This document shows, one piece after another, positions 49,966 to 59,850 of a stretch of DNA of 64,000 nt. Origin of the DNA: Nipponacmea schrenckii (Eukaryota > Mollusca > Gastropoda > Lottiidae); NCBI GenBank assembly GCA_030562195.1, contig CM060199.1:17628338-17692337 (forward strand), read 5' to 3'. Position 1 is the first letter of the stretch. Every line of letters begins with the position of its first letter. A program made the position numbers and the translations under genes. The notes below the pieces were generated by a model. It saw only the letters and a program-made list of their open reading frames with translations, was not told the origin of the DNA and did no database searches.

Positions 49966-50490
49966 TGATGCAATTCGTCTGCGATATTTGCTTACACTGT
50001 TCTGTCGGAATGCTTATTCGATCTCGAAGGAATGCCTACCCATCCGAATCATGGAGTGCCCAATCTTTATATAATCCTTTCTTCTTTCCTGATGGAATGT
50101 TTTCTGCACTTTAATGCCATATCGTCCTATTAATGGAATGGTACTGGTGGTAGAATGTATTCTCCATTTTGATCGAATATTTCTCCATGTTGTTGGAAAG
50201 TTTCCATCCATAGGCTTACCTCCATCCATTATGTCCGATATTTTGCTCCATTTTTATGTAAGTTTTCCTTGTTCTAATAGAATTCACTCAGCTTGATTGA
50301 CGGGTTCAATATTGGAATTCATCTAATTTTAGGCTACATCAATACTGAAAGTTTCAAAACAATCACAATGACTGTGGAGGTTTCTTTAAAATCACTTCCT
50401 TTATCATCTGAATATTATTATTTACAACGATTTATTTTGTATGTTGTCTTTACTCATTCTTGTGATATAATATTTGTACAGATAATATAC

Positions 50491-50505
50491 TTTTTTGTCA
50501 ACTTA
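50491..50505. repeat. Left target-site duplication of the intact SINE
   Basis: TTTTTTGTCAACTTA before the SINE head corresponds to TTTTTTGCAACTTA at 50881-50894 after the tail, differing by one base. Confidence 0.65.
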
Positions 50506-50880
50506 GGAGGCCGCGGTGGCTCAGTGGGTTAGACGCTTGCTCGCTTACCTGAAGGCCCAGGGTTCAATCCCGGCAAAGGTCGAGATGAACTTTCGGATTT
50601 TTCAGCCCGATTTTCCTTTGTCAGTGATGACGGTCGGAGGGACTGACATGGAAAAAGCGTCTAGTCATTCGGATGGGACAATAAACCGAGGCCCCGTGTG
50701 CTACAGGCTGTGCACGTTATAAAGATCCCTCGACAGTTGGAAATCGCAAAAAGAGTAGTCTAATGCCGCTGTCCTGGCAAAATTTCCCTCATTGCACATT
50801 GCATGGCGTTGCCCGTCTTCATTAGCCCATAAGGTGCAGAAGAGTAGGACGTAAAACTCCATTCATTTCATTTCATTTCA
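50506..50880 (+). mobile_element. Intact tRNA-derived SINE (375 bp)
   Basis: The head GGAGGCCGCGGTGGCTCAGT carries a pol III A box (TGGCTCAGTGGG, 50517-50528) and a B box (GGTTCAATCCC, 50561-50571). A ~250-bp body follows, with GGATGGGACAATAAACCGAG, GTGTGCTACAGGCTG, GACAGTTGGAAATCGC and CTGTCCTGGC. The tail is GGACGTAAAACTCCATTCAT plus ATTTC repeats. Probable target duplications flank it, so this looks like a complete insertion mobilised by an unseen LINE. It resembles molluscan tRNA SINEs as I remember them. Four other copies or relics are in this window. Confidence 0.9.
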
Positions 50881-50894
50881 TTTTTTGCAACTTA

Positions 50895-51585
50895 TCAACG
50901 TCAATCGAGAAATAATATATGTTGTTAAGGGGACGCAACTCTTTTTATATCTATATACGCTAGTCTAAGCAAACTGTGGTCCGAAGGTATTTCTGCATTA
51001 GGTAGACTAATCGAATATGATTTTTATCATGTCTTCTGCAGCGCAACTAAGTGAAGATTGAATATTTCAAACTTGCGATTTTTTGACTATAGGCCTGAAA
51101 AGCAGCCAGTTGGCGAATGCTAATTTGGATTTTTTGCAATAGGCTAGGCCACTCATAAATTTTATGTTTAAAAGCGTATTCTGCCTCAGCATGTGACACA
51201 ATCATATGTAAAATTAACTAGTATCAATTTGTCGTCATATTCATTCAAATGGCAATCCTATTTGATAAGTTGTTGCATCTGGATTGAATTTCTAAACCTG
51301 GGAAACTTGTGTCTTAAACTTTCTTCGTTTCGCGTTTTTATTGGTTTCCCCTAAAAATTCGTCGAATCAAGGGAGGTAACTAGATTGAATTGACCCCTGA
51401 TGAAATTTGTAATCTTTTTACTTGAAGAATCTTGATATTCATTGACAATTGAAAAATAAAGGTGATTTGTCAACATTTGCAACAGTAGGGTTTTCTTTAT
51501 TAACATGTATTGCTACTTCTTACAACTACTAGATCTATTTGGACTAAAACAAAAAAATGATGTAATCCGAAATATTAGAGCGGCA
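50895..51585. other. No gene seen
   Basis: Unremarkable AT-rich sequence between the SINE and the hairpin-bearing block. Confidence 0.4.
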
Positions 51586-51587
51586 GA

Positions 51588-51680
51588 ACTGAGAGACAAG
51601 AGAGAGAGTAGTCCACTTATGGACTCGGTTGTGTAGCGTAGCGAAACCCCTTTCGTCTACGATTTTGACTAGAGATACAA
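51588..51680 (+). other. Second copy of the Tigger-associated hairpin block
   Basis: GTAGTCCACTTATGGACTC and GTAGCGTAGCGAAACCCCTT plus TCGTCTACGATTTTGACTAG match 1455-1550 in order, without the transposon ends. The core folds as CGTAGCGAAA, loop CCCC, TTTCGTCTACG with one bulge. Its origin is unknown: a relic of another element, or a sequence captured by one. Confidence 0.6.
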
Positions 51681-52206
51681 TGAGTTTTGTTTAATGACCT
51701 CTGCTTAAGATTACTCATGCCCATGGACCCATTCTACAAAACTGTAAAATTTGATGTGAATAAGATTGGATAGAGCATATTTAGCAATATGTTTATCATT
51801 TATTAAGATTACTTCCTAATACTGGTACTGTCTGAATATAAAGTCAATAATTATTTGTACCGGTATTTAAAACCTATAGGCCTACACTGGACTGAGAATC
51901 TTCTAATTAATAATAATAGTTAAGTTAGATTGGCTTTGGGTTGATGGAATTGTAACCAAGCAAAAATTAGTGTGATGATTACATAGTCAATTTGCCATAC
52001 CTACCTTATATTAGTGTATGATAGAAAATGACATTCTAAGACAAATGGCATGCAGTTGAGAATATTTTGGAATAACTTGGAATCAACAATTATTTAAAGG
52101 TATCCTGCCTGTTATGATGGCTAAGAAATTGAAAACTAGAGGACAGAATCCCTCTATAACCCAATTCACCCAATATATGGAGTAATAATCTATTAGACTA
52201 AGTAAT
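51681..52206. other. No gene seen
   Basis: AT-rich sequence; nothing supported. Confidence 0.4.
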
Positions 52207-54371
52207 TTTTATACGCCCACATGAAATGGGGGGCGTATATTGTCGTCACCCACATCCGTCCGTCCGTCCGTCCCGTCCGTCCGTCCGTCCGTCCACAATT
52301 GCTCGTAAACACTCTACATGGTGTAATTCTTGACGGATTTAGATGAAACTTAATATGAGTGTTTATGATCACGCAAGGATGAACCCTAGTGAAAATCAGC
52401 GAAATCGGAAAAAAATTAGTATGAGTTCGTGCCCTTGTTCTTGAATGGCTTGTAAACACTCTACAACGTGCAGTTCTTGACCGATTTTGATGAAACTTGG
52501 TGTGAGAGTATGTTATAACTCAAGGATAAACCCTATCGAAAATCAGCGAAATCGAAAAACATTTAGTATGAGTTATTGCCCTTGTTCTTGAAAACGCGCT
52601 CAATTTTAGCTTGTAAACATTCTTGAGAGAACAATTTTTAATGGATTTTAATGAAACTTGGCCTGAGTATTTGTTATCACCCAAGGATGAAGCCTATTGA
52701 AAACCAGTCAAATCGAAAAAAAATTAATATCAGTTATTGCCCTTGTTTTTGAAAACGCGTTCAATTTTTAGCTTGTAAACACTCTACAAAGCCCAGTTAT
52801 TGACCGATTTTGACGAAACTTGCTGAAATTGTTTAATATCACCCAAGAATGAACCCTTTTGAAAATAGCACATATCGAAATATATTTAATAGGAATTATT
52901 GCCTTTGTTCTATAAAATGTGTTGGATTTTTGCCTTGTAAACACTCTACAAGTCACAATTCTTGAGCGATTTTGACATAACTTGGCATGAGTATTTGTAA
53001 TCACCTAAGGATGAACCCTATTGAAATTCAGTTAAATCGAAAAATATTTAGTATCAGTAATTGCCCTTGTGTTTGAAAACGCGTTCAATTTTAGCTTGTA
53101 AGCACTCTAGAAAGAACAATTCTTAATGGATTTTGATAAAACTTGGCTTGAGTATTTGTTTTTACCCAAGGATGAACCTTATTGAAAATCAAATAAATCA
53201 AAATATATTTAGTGTCAGTTATTGCCCTTGTGTTTGAAAACAGGTTTAACTTTTTAATAAATACTCTAGAAGGTACAATTCATGACCAATGTTGACAAAA
53301 CTCACTGAAATTGTTGGATATCGCAAGGGATGAGCCTAATTGAAAATTAAAGTTATCAAAATATATCTAATATGAATTATTGCCCTTGTTCTTTTAAACG
53401 CGTTCGATTTTTGTCTCGTAAACACTCTACATGGCACAATTCTTGATGGATTTCGATGAAAATTGGTGTGAGAGTGTGTTATAACTCAAGGATGAACCCT
53501 ATTGAAAAGCGAAATCGAAAATTTTTTTAGTATGAGTTACTGCCCTTGTTCTTGAAAACGCATTCAATTTTAGCTTGTAAACACTCTAGAAAGAACTATT
53601 CTTAATGGATTTTGATTAACTTTGGCTTGAGTATTTGTTTTTACCCAAGGATGAACTCTATTATAAATCAAATAAATAGAAATATATTTAGTGTCAGTTA
53701 TTGCCCTTGTTCTTGAAAACGCGTTCAATTTTAGCTTGTAAACACTCTAGAAAGAACAATTTTTAATGGATTTTGATGTAACTTGGCTGGAGTATTTGTT
53801 GTCTCCCAAGGATGAACTCTATTGAAAATCGAAAAATATTTAGTACAAGTTATTGCCCTTGTTTTTGAAAACGCGTTCAATTTAACTTGTAAACACTCTA
53901 GAAAGAACAATTTGAATGGATTTTGATGAAGCTTGGCTTTAGTATTTGTTTTCTCACAAGGATAAACCCTATTGAAAATTAGATAAATCGAAAAATATTT
54001 AGTGTCGGTTATTGGGCCTGTTTTCAAAATCGCTTTCAACTTTTGGCTTGTGAACACTCTAAACATTCATTTTTGACAAAACTCGCTGAAATTGTTTAAT
54101 ATCAACCAAGAATGAGCCTTATTAAGAATTAAAAATATCAAAATATTATTAAGGGTGAACCCTATTGCAAATCATAAAAATACCGAAAAATATTTAATGA
54201 GTTGAGTTAGGTACAATTCTTGACAGTTTTTAATGAAACTAGAGACCCTAGAAAAAAATATATGGTGGAAGGTAGAATATTTCATTCCACTTTTGTAACC
54301 TTACTGAAAAGTTTTTATTTGAAATAAATGCTGCCAGTGGGCGTATTTTACCTTGCCTGGCAAGCTATCTT
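52207..54371 (+). mobile_element. Complete pearl-like/Helitron-like element with ACGG microsatellite and ~160-bp tandem core (2.2 kb)
   Basis: The left end is a hairpin: ATACGCCCACAT (52211-52222), then ATGGGGGGCGTAT. Next comes GTCGTCACCC and a (CCGT)n microsatellite at 52256-52294. The core is about 12 tandem units of ~160 bp, each holding GCTTGTAAACACTCTA, TTGACGGATTTTGATGAAAC-like, CAAGGATGAACCCTATTG and AGTTATTGCCCTTGTTCTTG blocks. Unit starts fall near 52302, 52448, 52610, 52770, 52932, 53094, 53254, 53414, 53572, 53732, 53884 and 54046. The right end is CTGCCAGTGGGCGTATTTTA followed by the hairpin CTTGCCTGGCAAG and CTATCT. Long minus-strand frames reflect the unit only. A microsatellite plus ~160-bp core is the design I recall for molluscan pearl/HINE elements; no helicase or replication-initiator frame is present. 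Confidence 0.8.
52256..52294. repeat. (CCGT)n microsatellite inside the pearl-like element
   Basis: About nine CCGT units with one missing T. Its complement is ACGG. A decayed GGACGGA-type counterpart lies at 58300-58370 in the inverted copy. Confidence 0.9.
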
Positions 54372-54424
54372 GAAACATGCTTTGCAGCATTTTTTAATTA
54401 TTACAATAGTTTGATGATCATTTA

Positions 54425-54533
54425 TAGAGTTCTATTATTGAGTCATGGCACTTCTTAAGTTCAACAGATGAATATATACTCTTATTGACCAATTTTGGGA
54501 CTTTTCTAAGTCCTTTCTAAGAGGTAGTATTAC
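54425..54533. mobile_element. MITE fragment (right half), TTAA family
   Basis: GATGAATATATACTCTTATT, GACCAATTTTGG and the end TCTAAGAGGTAGTATTACT match the right half of the family, nearest to the copy at 59368. The left half is missing where the pearl-like element ends, so the large element probably inserted into or replaced it. Confidence 0.6.
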
Positions 54534-54799
54534 TACAAGTTCATAAATCTTTGTATATGTATCACTCTGTATGTTTATTTATTTCCAAAATTTTCAGTGG
54601 ATCTAGATCAAAGATAAGCCATATAAAAAATAGATGCACTATTCAATCCCAGGGTGGCATTAGATGTCGCAAAAAATTGATCATGAACTGCCTATTTGAT
54701 ACATTTAACAGAATATCATTAATTTACTCATTTTAATTTCAGTCTTTATAAATCAACTAAAGGATTGATTTCTTCTGTGGAAATAAAATAACTTGCAAA

Positions 54800-54920
54800 A
54801 TGATATTAAAGGAACCAAAAAAGCGATCCTTCATGTCGCGTTTTAAGATTTTCATTTGGGCAGAATTTGTGTTTGCTGGATTTGCTTATTATCAGTGGAG
54901 CAAAATGAATAGAGATCAAA
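54800..54920 (+). CDS. CEBPZOS: CEBPZOS-like exon 1
   Basis: ATG at 54800, 40 codons plus one base, donor GTAAGG at 54921. Encodes the basic start and the membrane helix. Confidence 0.85.
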
Positions 54921-56494
54921 GTAAGGGATTTGGTTTCCATGTTTGTACTTGTAGGTTCACAGGGTTCAATTTCTGCTTAGGATGCACTTTGCCCCTTTGT
55001 CATTGATGCAGGTTGGAGAGACTGACATGGAGAATGTATTTAGTTCTTTCGGATGGGACAATAAACCAAGGCTGCATGTGGTACAGGCTGTGCAGGTTAA
55101 AGGGATAATAGGCGTTAGAATACACTCGTCCTACAGCTTATATTTGTGTTTCATATTGACTATTAGTTAAATAAGTATGCATCCCACACTTCACCAAATT
55201 TTAAAAAGCCACAATAAAAATATATTCGGAATTTAAAAAAAAAGTGAGCCAGCGACGATTCCATTCAGTTTGAGAAGAAAGCGTCTGGTAAATCAACGCT
55301 AAAACATCATTGTGGAATTCAACAGTAGGGGTCAAGGACGCGTGAAAACCCACATGTTAGAGTTACTTCCCTTTATATTTACACGATTTGAAAATCGCTT
55401 GATGGATGGCTCAAGCGTTTTATGATTAACTACTTTATTTTGGGGATTTATCGGATTTTAGAGGGATTTTGATGTATAGATAAGTCCACTGATGGATATA
55501 TACTGTTAATGTCCAAATTTGAGTGAACTTAAAATTTTATGTTCGTTCTAACGCCTATTATCCCTTTAAAGAAATAGGAAATTGCAAAAAGTGTAGGCTT
55601 ATATCGCTGTCCTGGTTAAATTTCACTTATTGAATACGGCATGGTATTGCCCATCTTCATTAGCTCATAAGGTGCGAAAGAGTAGGATGTAAAACACCAT
55701 TCGTTTTATTTTTTCTTATAAAATTTTGCAAATATTTAAAAAACTGTTTATCTTTTATCTCAGACAATAGACATCTGCTCCATACTAGATTTATTATGGT
55801 TTTAATTTTATTTCAACAACATTAGTTGGAAGTTTGAAAGTACATGTATGTTATTTCAATAAAAAATTCTGAAAACTCTTTATTTCAGCCTACAGATATC
55901 ACATGTATCTCAAAAATCCTTTATTATTAAAAGGTAAGATATTTCTTCCATAGTTTATAATCATAATTTCAGCTTTAACTCTTATTCAGAGGATTTTTGT
56001 CATTGAAGGGAAATGTTTACCATGTTTGGAAGATGATTTGAATCTTTTCTTCACAAGTACTATAAATGAATGAAAATCACATGATTCGTTGAGGAACACC
56101 TCAAACTCAAAGTTTCTATTTCTATTTATGTCTTTTCTATATCAGTCTCAAGAAATGACAAGTCGTCATTTCAACTTTCACCTGCAGATAAATCTAGACA
56201 CACATAGATTTGAAGGCTCACATTTGGGCAGTGAACTGTTAACACTATAACTGATTAGTTTAAAGATTTCTTGTTTCTGTTTCTGAAACTAATGTATGAT
56301 TGGTTATAGGAATGGCACCCTTTGTTAAATTAAAATTGCAAAACAGATGCTAAACTCTTATTTTATTCATTCAAACATTCATTCTTTCAGTCTTTTATTG
56401 GTCATCTGATAAGATGGGTTATGAAAACATTAAAGAAGCTGACTATGAAGCGTGGGGTGTACATTTCAATAAGAAAGTAGAAAAACTGTATTGA
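54800..56494 (+). CDS. CEBPZOS: CEBPZOS-like small membrane protein, three exons, 89 residues
   Basis: Coding exons 54800-54920, 55889-55933 and 56391-56494 splice in frame (270 nt including TGA) at GT/AG borders. The peptide has a basic N-terminus (KEPKKRSFMSRFK), one hydrophobic helix (IFIWAEFVFAGFAYYQWSK), then KMNRDQ, a YRYHMYLKNP stretch, VYWSSDKMG and an EADYEAWG ending. The helix with an internal AE, the following KMN/KMH, the R-x-x-M...P-x-x-L-x-V-Y-Y/W block and the D-x-x-x-W near the end follow human CEBPZOS (80 residues), a small single-pass protein reported as mitochondrial whose precise role is not settled. The name comes from its position opposite CEBPZ in human; CEBPZ is not next to it here. 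Intron 1 carries nested mobile elements. AATAAA at 56823-56828 may be its poly(A) signal. Identification rests on motif order in a short protein. Confidence 0.82.
54945..55096 (+). mobile_element. SINE copy, left part (interrupted), in CEBPZOS intron 1
   Basis: B-box-like GGGTTCAATTTCTGC, then GAGAGACTGACATGGAGAA, TTCGGATGGGACAATAAACC and GTGGTACAGGCTGTGCAGG match the intact SINE. The copy breaks at TTAA (55097-55100), where a MITE is inserted, and resumes at 55570. Confidence 0.85.
55101..55565. mobile_element. TTAA-flanked MITE nested in a SINE (465 bp)
   Basis: The ends are perfect inverted repeats AGGGATAATAGGCGTTAGAA (55101-55120) and its complement ending at 55565. TTAA occurs at 55097-55100 and 55566-55569, while the uninterrupted SINE has a single corresponding GTTATAAAG. 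This demonstrates duplication of a TTAA target on insertion. The interior keeps the family hairpin in diverged form (CGCTTGATGGATGGCTCAAGCG). Confidence 0.92.
55570..55712 (+). mobile_element. SINE copy, right part
   Basis: Continues the SINE after the MITE: GAAATTGCAAAAAGTGTAGG, CGCTGTCCTGG, CCATCTTCATTAGCTCATAA, GGTGCGAAAGAGTAGGATGT and AAAACACCATTCG. Confidence 0.85.
55889..55933 (+). CDS. CEBPZOS: CEBPZOS-like exon 2 (45 bp)
   Basis: Acceptor TTTATTTCAG before 55889 and donor GTAAGA at 55934; encodes the YRYHMYLKNP block and keeps phase. Confidence 0.82.
56391..56494 (+). CDS. CEBPZOS: CEBPZOS-like exon 3
   Basis: Acceptor TTCTTTCAG before 56391; encodes VYWSSDKMG to KVEKLY and stops with TGA at 56492-56494. 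Confidence 0.82.
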
Positions 56495-57263
56495 TTTGGC
56501 TTTGATAGTGTGAAGACGTGTGATCAATTGTGCATTAAAAATTTGGTATTAGTGACGTTATTAAGTATTTAGTTTTAGTGGAATTACAGGAAACACAGGC
56601 GGCGAAAATTTGAATGATTCTGCAAGTTTTTACATTATCAGGCTATTAAAGCATTCATTTCCTTGACTTACAGGGCAAATATAATTGTAAATTATAGTAT
56701 TAGTTTTAAATTTTGCTATGGAATATAGCCAAGTGCTGGAGCTGTGTCAAATCTTGATAAGCTTTTCTTGAATTGCAGGAACCTATTCACACTAAAAGGC
56801 TAGAAAACGTCATTCAAATAAGAATAAATGTAATAATCACCTAGTGAATCGGGTCACTTCCTGTAATGTTTGAATTATGATTGTAAGAGTTATTATAAAG
56901 TCTTGTTTTACTGTTGTCTTATTTATTATTTTTGAAAAGATAAGGTTGTAGAAAAATTCTGCCTTATGTTCTCTTTAAAAGTTTTAAGTTATCTGTCACT
57001 CAAAAGAACCACAGACATCTTGGCAGGCAATGAACTACACTCCCACTGGCAGCTTTGATTTGGAAAAATATTTGGTAGAATATTATGAATATTTTTCATA
57101 GAACTTTTTGGGTTGATAAAAAACAATAATAGTATAACCTGTGTATCACCTGCTCACACGAACACTTTTAATAAGAGCCCACCTTCAATATGGGACCACT
57201 AAAATCATGATTGACTACCAAACACCTATATTTACCTATACTTAAACTCCCATGTAATAATAT

Positions 57264-57667
57264 AGCTTGCCAGGCAAGGTAACATACGCCCACTGGCAGC
57301 ATTGAATTTGAATACTAAATTGAGCAATAACTCAAAAAAAATTCACTGAATATTGAAGTCGAAAAAAAAAAAAAAAAATATTCATGGAAATCGTCAAATT
57401 CAAACTTGACCACCATCTTATTTATTTCAATACTCATACCGAGTTTCATCAAATATTTTAAAAGATAGCTTGCCAGGCAAGGTAACATACGCCCACTGGC
57501 AGCATAGAATTTGAATAATAAATTGAGCAATAACTAAAAAGAATTCACTGAATATTGATGTCGAGGGCAAAGATTCAAAAACTATGCATGGAAAATCGTC
57601 AAATTCAAACTTGACAACCATCTTATCTATTTCAATACTCATATCGAGTTTCATCAAATATATTAAA
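57264..57667. repeat. Direct duplication of the element end (~206-bp units)
   Basis: 57264-57469 and 57470-57667 each start ATAGCTTGCCAGGCAAGGTA and run in parallel through AATTGAGCAATAACT, GAATATTGA and TCGTCAAATTCAAACTTGAC to TCATCAAATAT. The first unit carries a long A run at 57362-57379. Confidence 0.85.
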
Positions 57668-59130
57668 AAATAGTAGCTTCTTTTTGACCCACAATTTTAC
57701 TAAGTCAGGGCAATAACTAAAAAATCATTGGTAAAAAAAAGTCATCAAATTCAAACTTGACTGCCTTCTTATTAATTCCAATGCTCACACCAAGCTTCAT
57801 TAAAATCTATTGAAAATTGAAGCTTCTATTGTGTCTACAACAAATAAAGAGGCAGGGGCGCTACTCCCTGTAAGACCATTTAAAGAAATACAGTCTTCTG
57901 CCTACCACACAGCTCGGCAAGGCAGAGGAGGCTATAACCATATTTAAGGTTCATAAATATTCTAAAGATACTGACTTGTAAAATTGATTTATTTCTTTTC
58001 TAAAAAGAAATATCATAAACATGGATGACCAATAAACATTTTGAAATAGAATTAAGATCTAAATAAAGTGAAATTTACCTGTAGAGAGAAAACCCCCCAG
58101 TAAATTCTTGATTTTTGAAGCATAAAAGACTGTATGAATTGAAACTCCACAGCAAATCAGCAATGATCTTAGTCAAGCTTCTATCATGGCTTCAAGCCGA
58201 AATTGATGGGTTTTTGATTCGTCAAGTTTTGACTGACAGAGATAGGGGCAACCGTAATATACATCCAAACAAGCCAAAATTGATGGGTAATTACTAAGTC
58301 AAGGACGGACAGAGGGGAGGACGGACAGAGGAACGGACTGATGTACGGAAAGAGGGGCGGAGGGATGGACCTTATATATATTCATATTATTTTTACTATG
58401 TCAAGGGCAGATCAACAGTGGCAAAACAGTAGTATACATCTCATCCATAAGTCAAGGGCAATAAGTCAAAATCTGTTCATTCGATAATTTCAATACATGC
58501 ATACCAAGTTTCATTAAGATTGGATAAAAACTTTAGCCTCTATCGTGGATACAACCCAAATTTGACGTGTTTTTTACTGAGTCTAGGGCAATAACTCAAA
58601 ATCCGTTCATGCGAAAATTTCCATTTTCGAACTTAATCAAGATATCATCAACATATACATGTATGCCAAGTTTCATTTAGATCGGATAAAAACTGTAGCT
58701 TCTATTGTGGATACAACCCAAATTTGACACGTTTTTACTAAGTCAAGGGCAATAAATTCTAACGCTCACCCTAAGTTTTATACAAATCACTTGTAGCTTC
58801 TATTGTGTCTACAACAAATGTTGATGGACCAACAGACTGGCGGATAGGGGCGACGACAATATACGTCCACATATTCATGTGGGTGAATAAAAAACTGTCG
58901 AAGAGTCGTAAAATTTGAACTTGATCAATAAATGACTACATCAAGTTTCATTGAAATCAGTTCAAAATTCTACTCCCTATTGTGTTCACAAACATGATTC
59001 TTCGCATTTTTGTCGAGTCAAGGGCAATAACTCAAAAACCGTTCGTCAAATACAAACTTGATCAAGATCTCATCAATACCAAAAGTCACACCAAGTTTCA
59101 TTGAAATCAGTTCCATGTGGGCGTATAAAA
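57264..59130 (-). mobile_element. Inverted, diverged pearl-like element or composite
   Basis: On the plus strand it begins TAGCTTGCCAGGCAAGGTAA then CATACGCCCACTGGCAGC, the complement of the right end of the element at 52.2-54.4 kb. Toward its other end it has GACGACAATATACGTCCACA and the hairpin ending TGTGGGTGAATAAAAA (58861-58893). A second end CATGTGGGCGTATAAAAA lies at 59114-59131. The core is ~150-170-bp units with AAGTCAAGGGCAATAACTCA, CAAATTCAAACTTGA and AAGTTTCATTNAAATC, unlike the GTAAACACTCT units of the other element. A GGACGGA-type tract at 58300-58370 corresponds to the ACGG microsatellite. Two ends on each side suggest more than one insertion. An older, eroded end lies at about 57018-57060. 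Confidence 0.7.
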
Positions 59131-59367
59131 AATGAATCAATTAAAGTTGGATTCTCTCATTAATTAGAGCCAAAGTTAGCTATGCAATATTTAAAAGTCT
59201 TGCATGGCCAGCACTTGATCAAATCTTACAAGTTCTTTCGGTGCGAAATATCTGCATCAAAATATATCTGACATCATTGATATAAAGTTTTGTTTGTTTC
59301 AACATTTATTCTGAACACTGCAATTAATTGAAGCTAATAGTGTAAAGATAGTTCTGGATGTTCTAAA

Positions 59368-59675
59368 AGTAATACTACCTCTTAATATGAACACAAAATT
59401 TTAGGTCTAAAATATTTATCAGTAAGACTTAACCATGCCTAAAGAATAGAATCTCTATATAGAACTAGTAATAACTATTAACTTTTAAGTTAGATGATAA
59501 ATAAAATGCAGTCAAATAATTGAAACATGCTGCTATGTTTCAAAATAACTTATTTTATTTGATTATCATTTAGAACGTTGTTTCTTTTGTATATTCAACT
59601 GATAAACAATGCCAGTACTCATTTTGGCTAAGTTTAAAATTTCCAATTTTTTGGTCAAGTAATAGGTAGTATTCC
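59368..59675. mobile_element. TTAA-family MITE, variant copy (308 bp)
   Basis: The ends are AGTAATACTACCTCTTAATA and, on the other strand, AGGAATACTACCTATTACTT. TTAA follows at 59676-59679. The terminal motif ACTACCTCTTA replaces ACTGCGTCTTA, marking a subfamily shared with 54425-54533. It lies just past the 3' end of DNAJC11. Confidence 0.7.
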
Positions 59676-59850
59676 TTAAAGATGCTAGTCTTAAAATAAA
59701 GAATTTACAGTTATTCAGATAAGCACTTAAAGAAATTAACATATAGAATAGATTATGGTTAGAAATAGCAAATAGGCATACTCAGACAAGTACTAAATAA
59801 TGTATAGAATACTCTTGGTCTATCACAAATCATAATAAACAACATAATGA

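Noticed and set aside
50507..50580. tRNA gene, because of good A and B boxes
   Set aside because: It continues into a SINE body and tail and cannot form the full cloverleaf with a matched acceptor stem; it is the SINE head.
50516..50722. 68-codon frame starting MAQWVRRLLAYLKAQ
   Set aside because: Lies entirely inside the SINE.
52193..54066. Minus-strand open frames with repeated CRVFTS/KLHQNP-like peptides
   Set aside because: They track the ~160-bp tandem unit of the pearl-like element, switch frames between units and lack start or splice logic.
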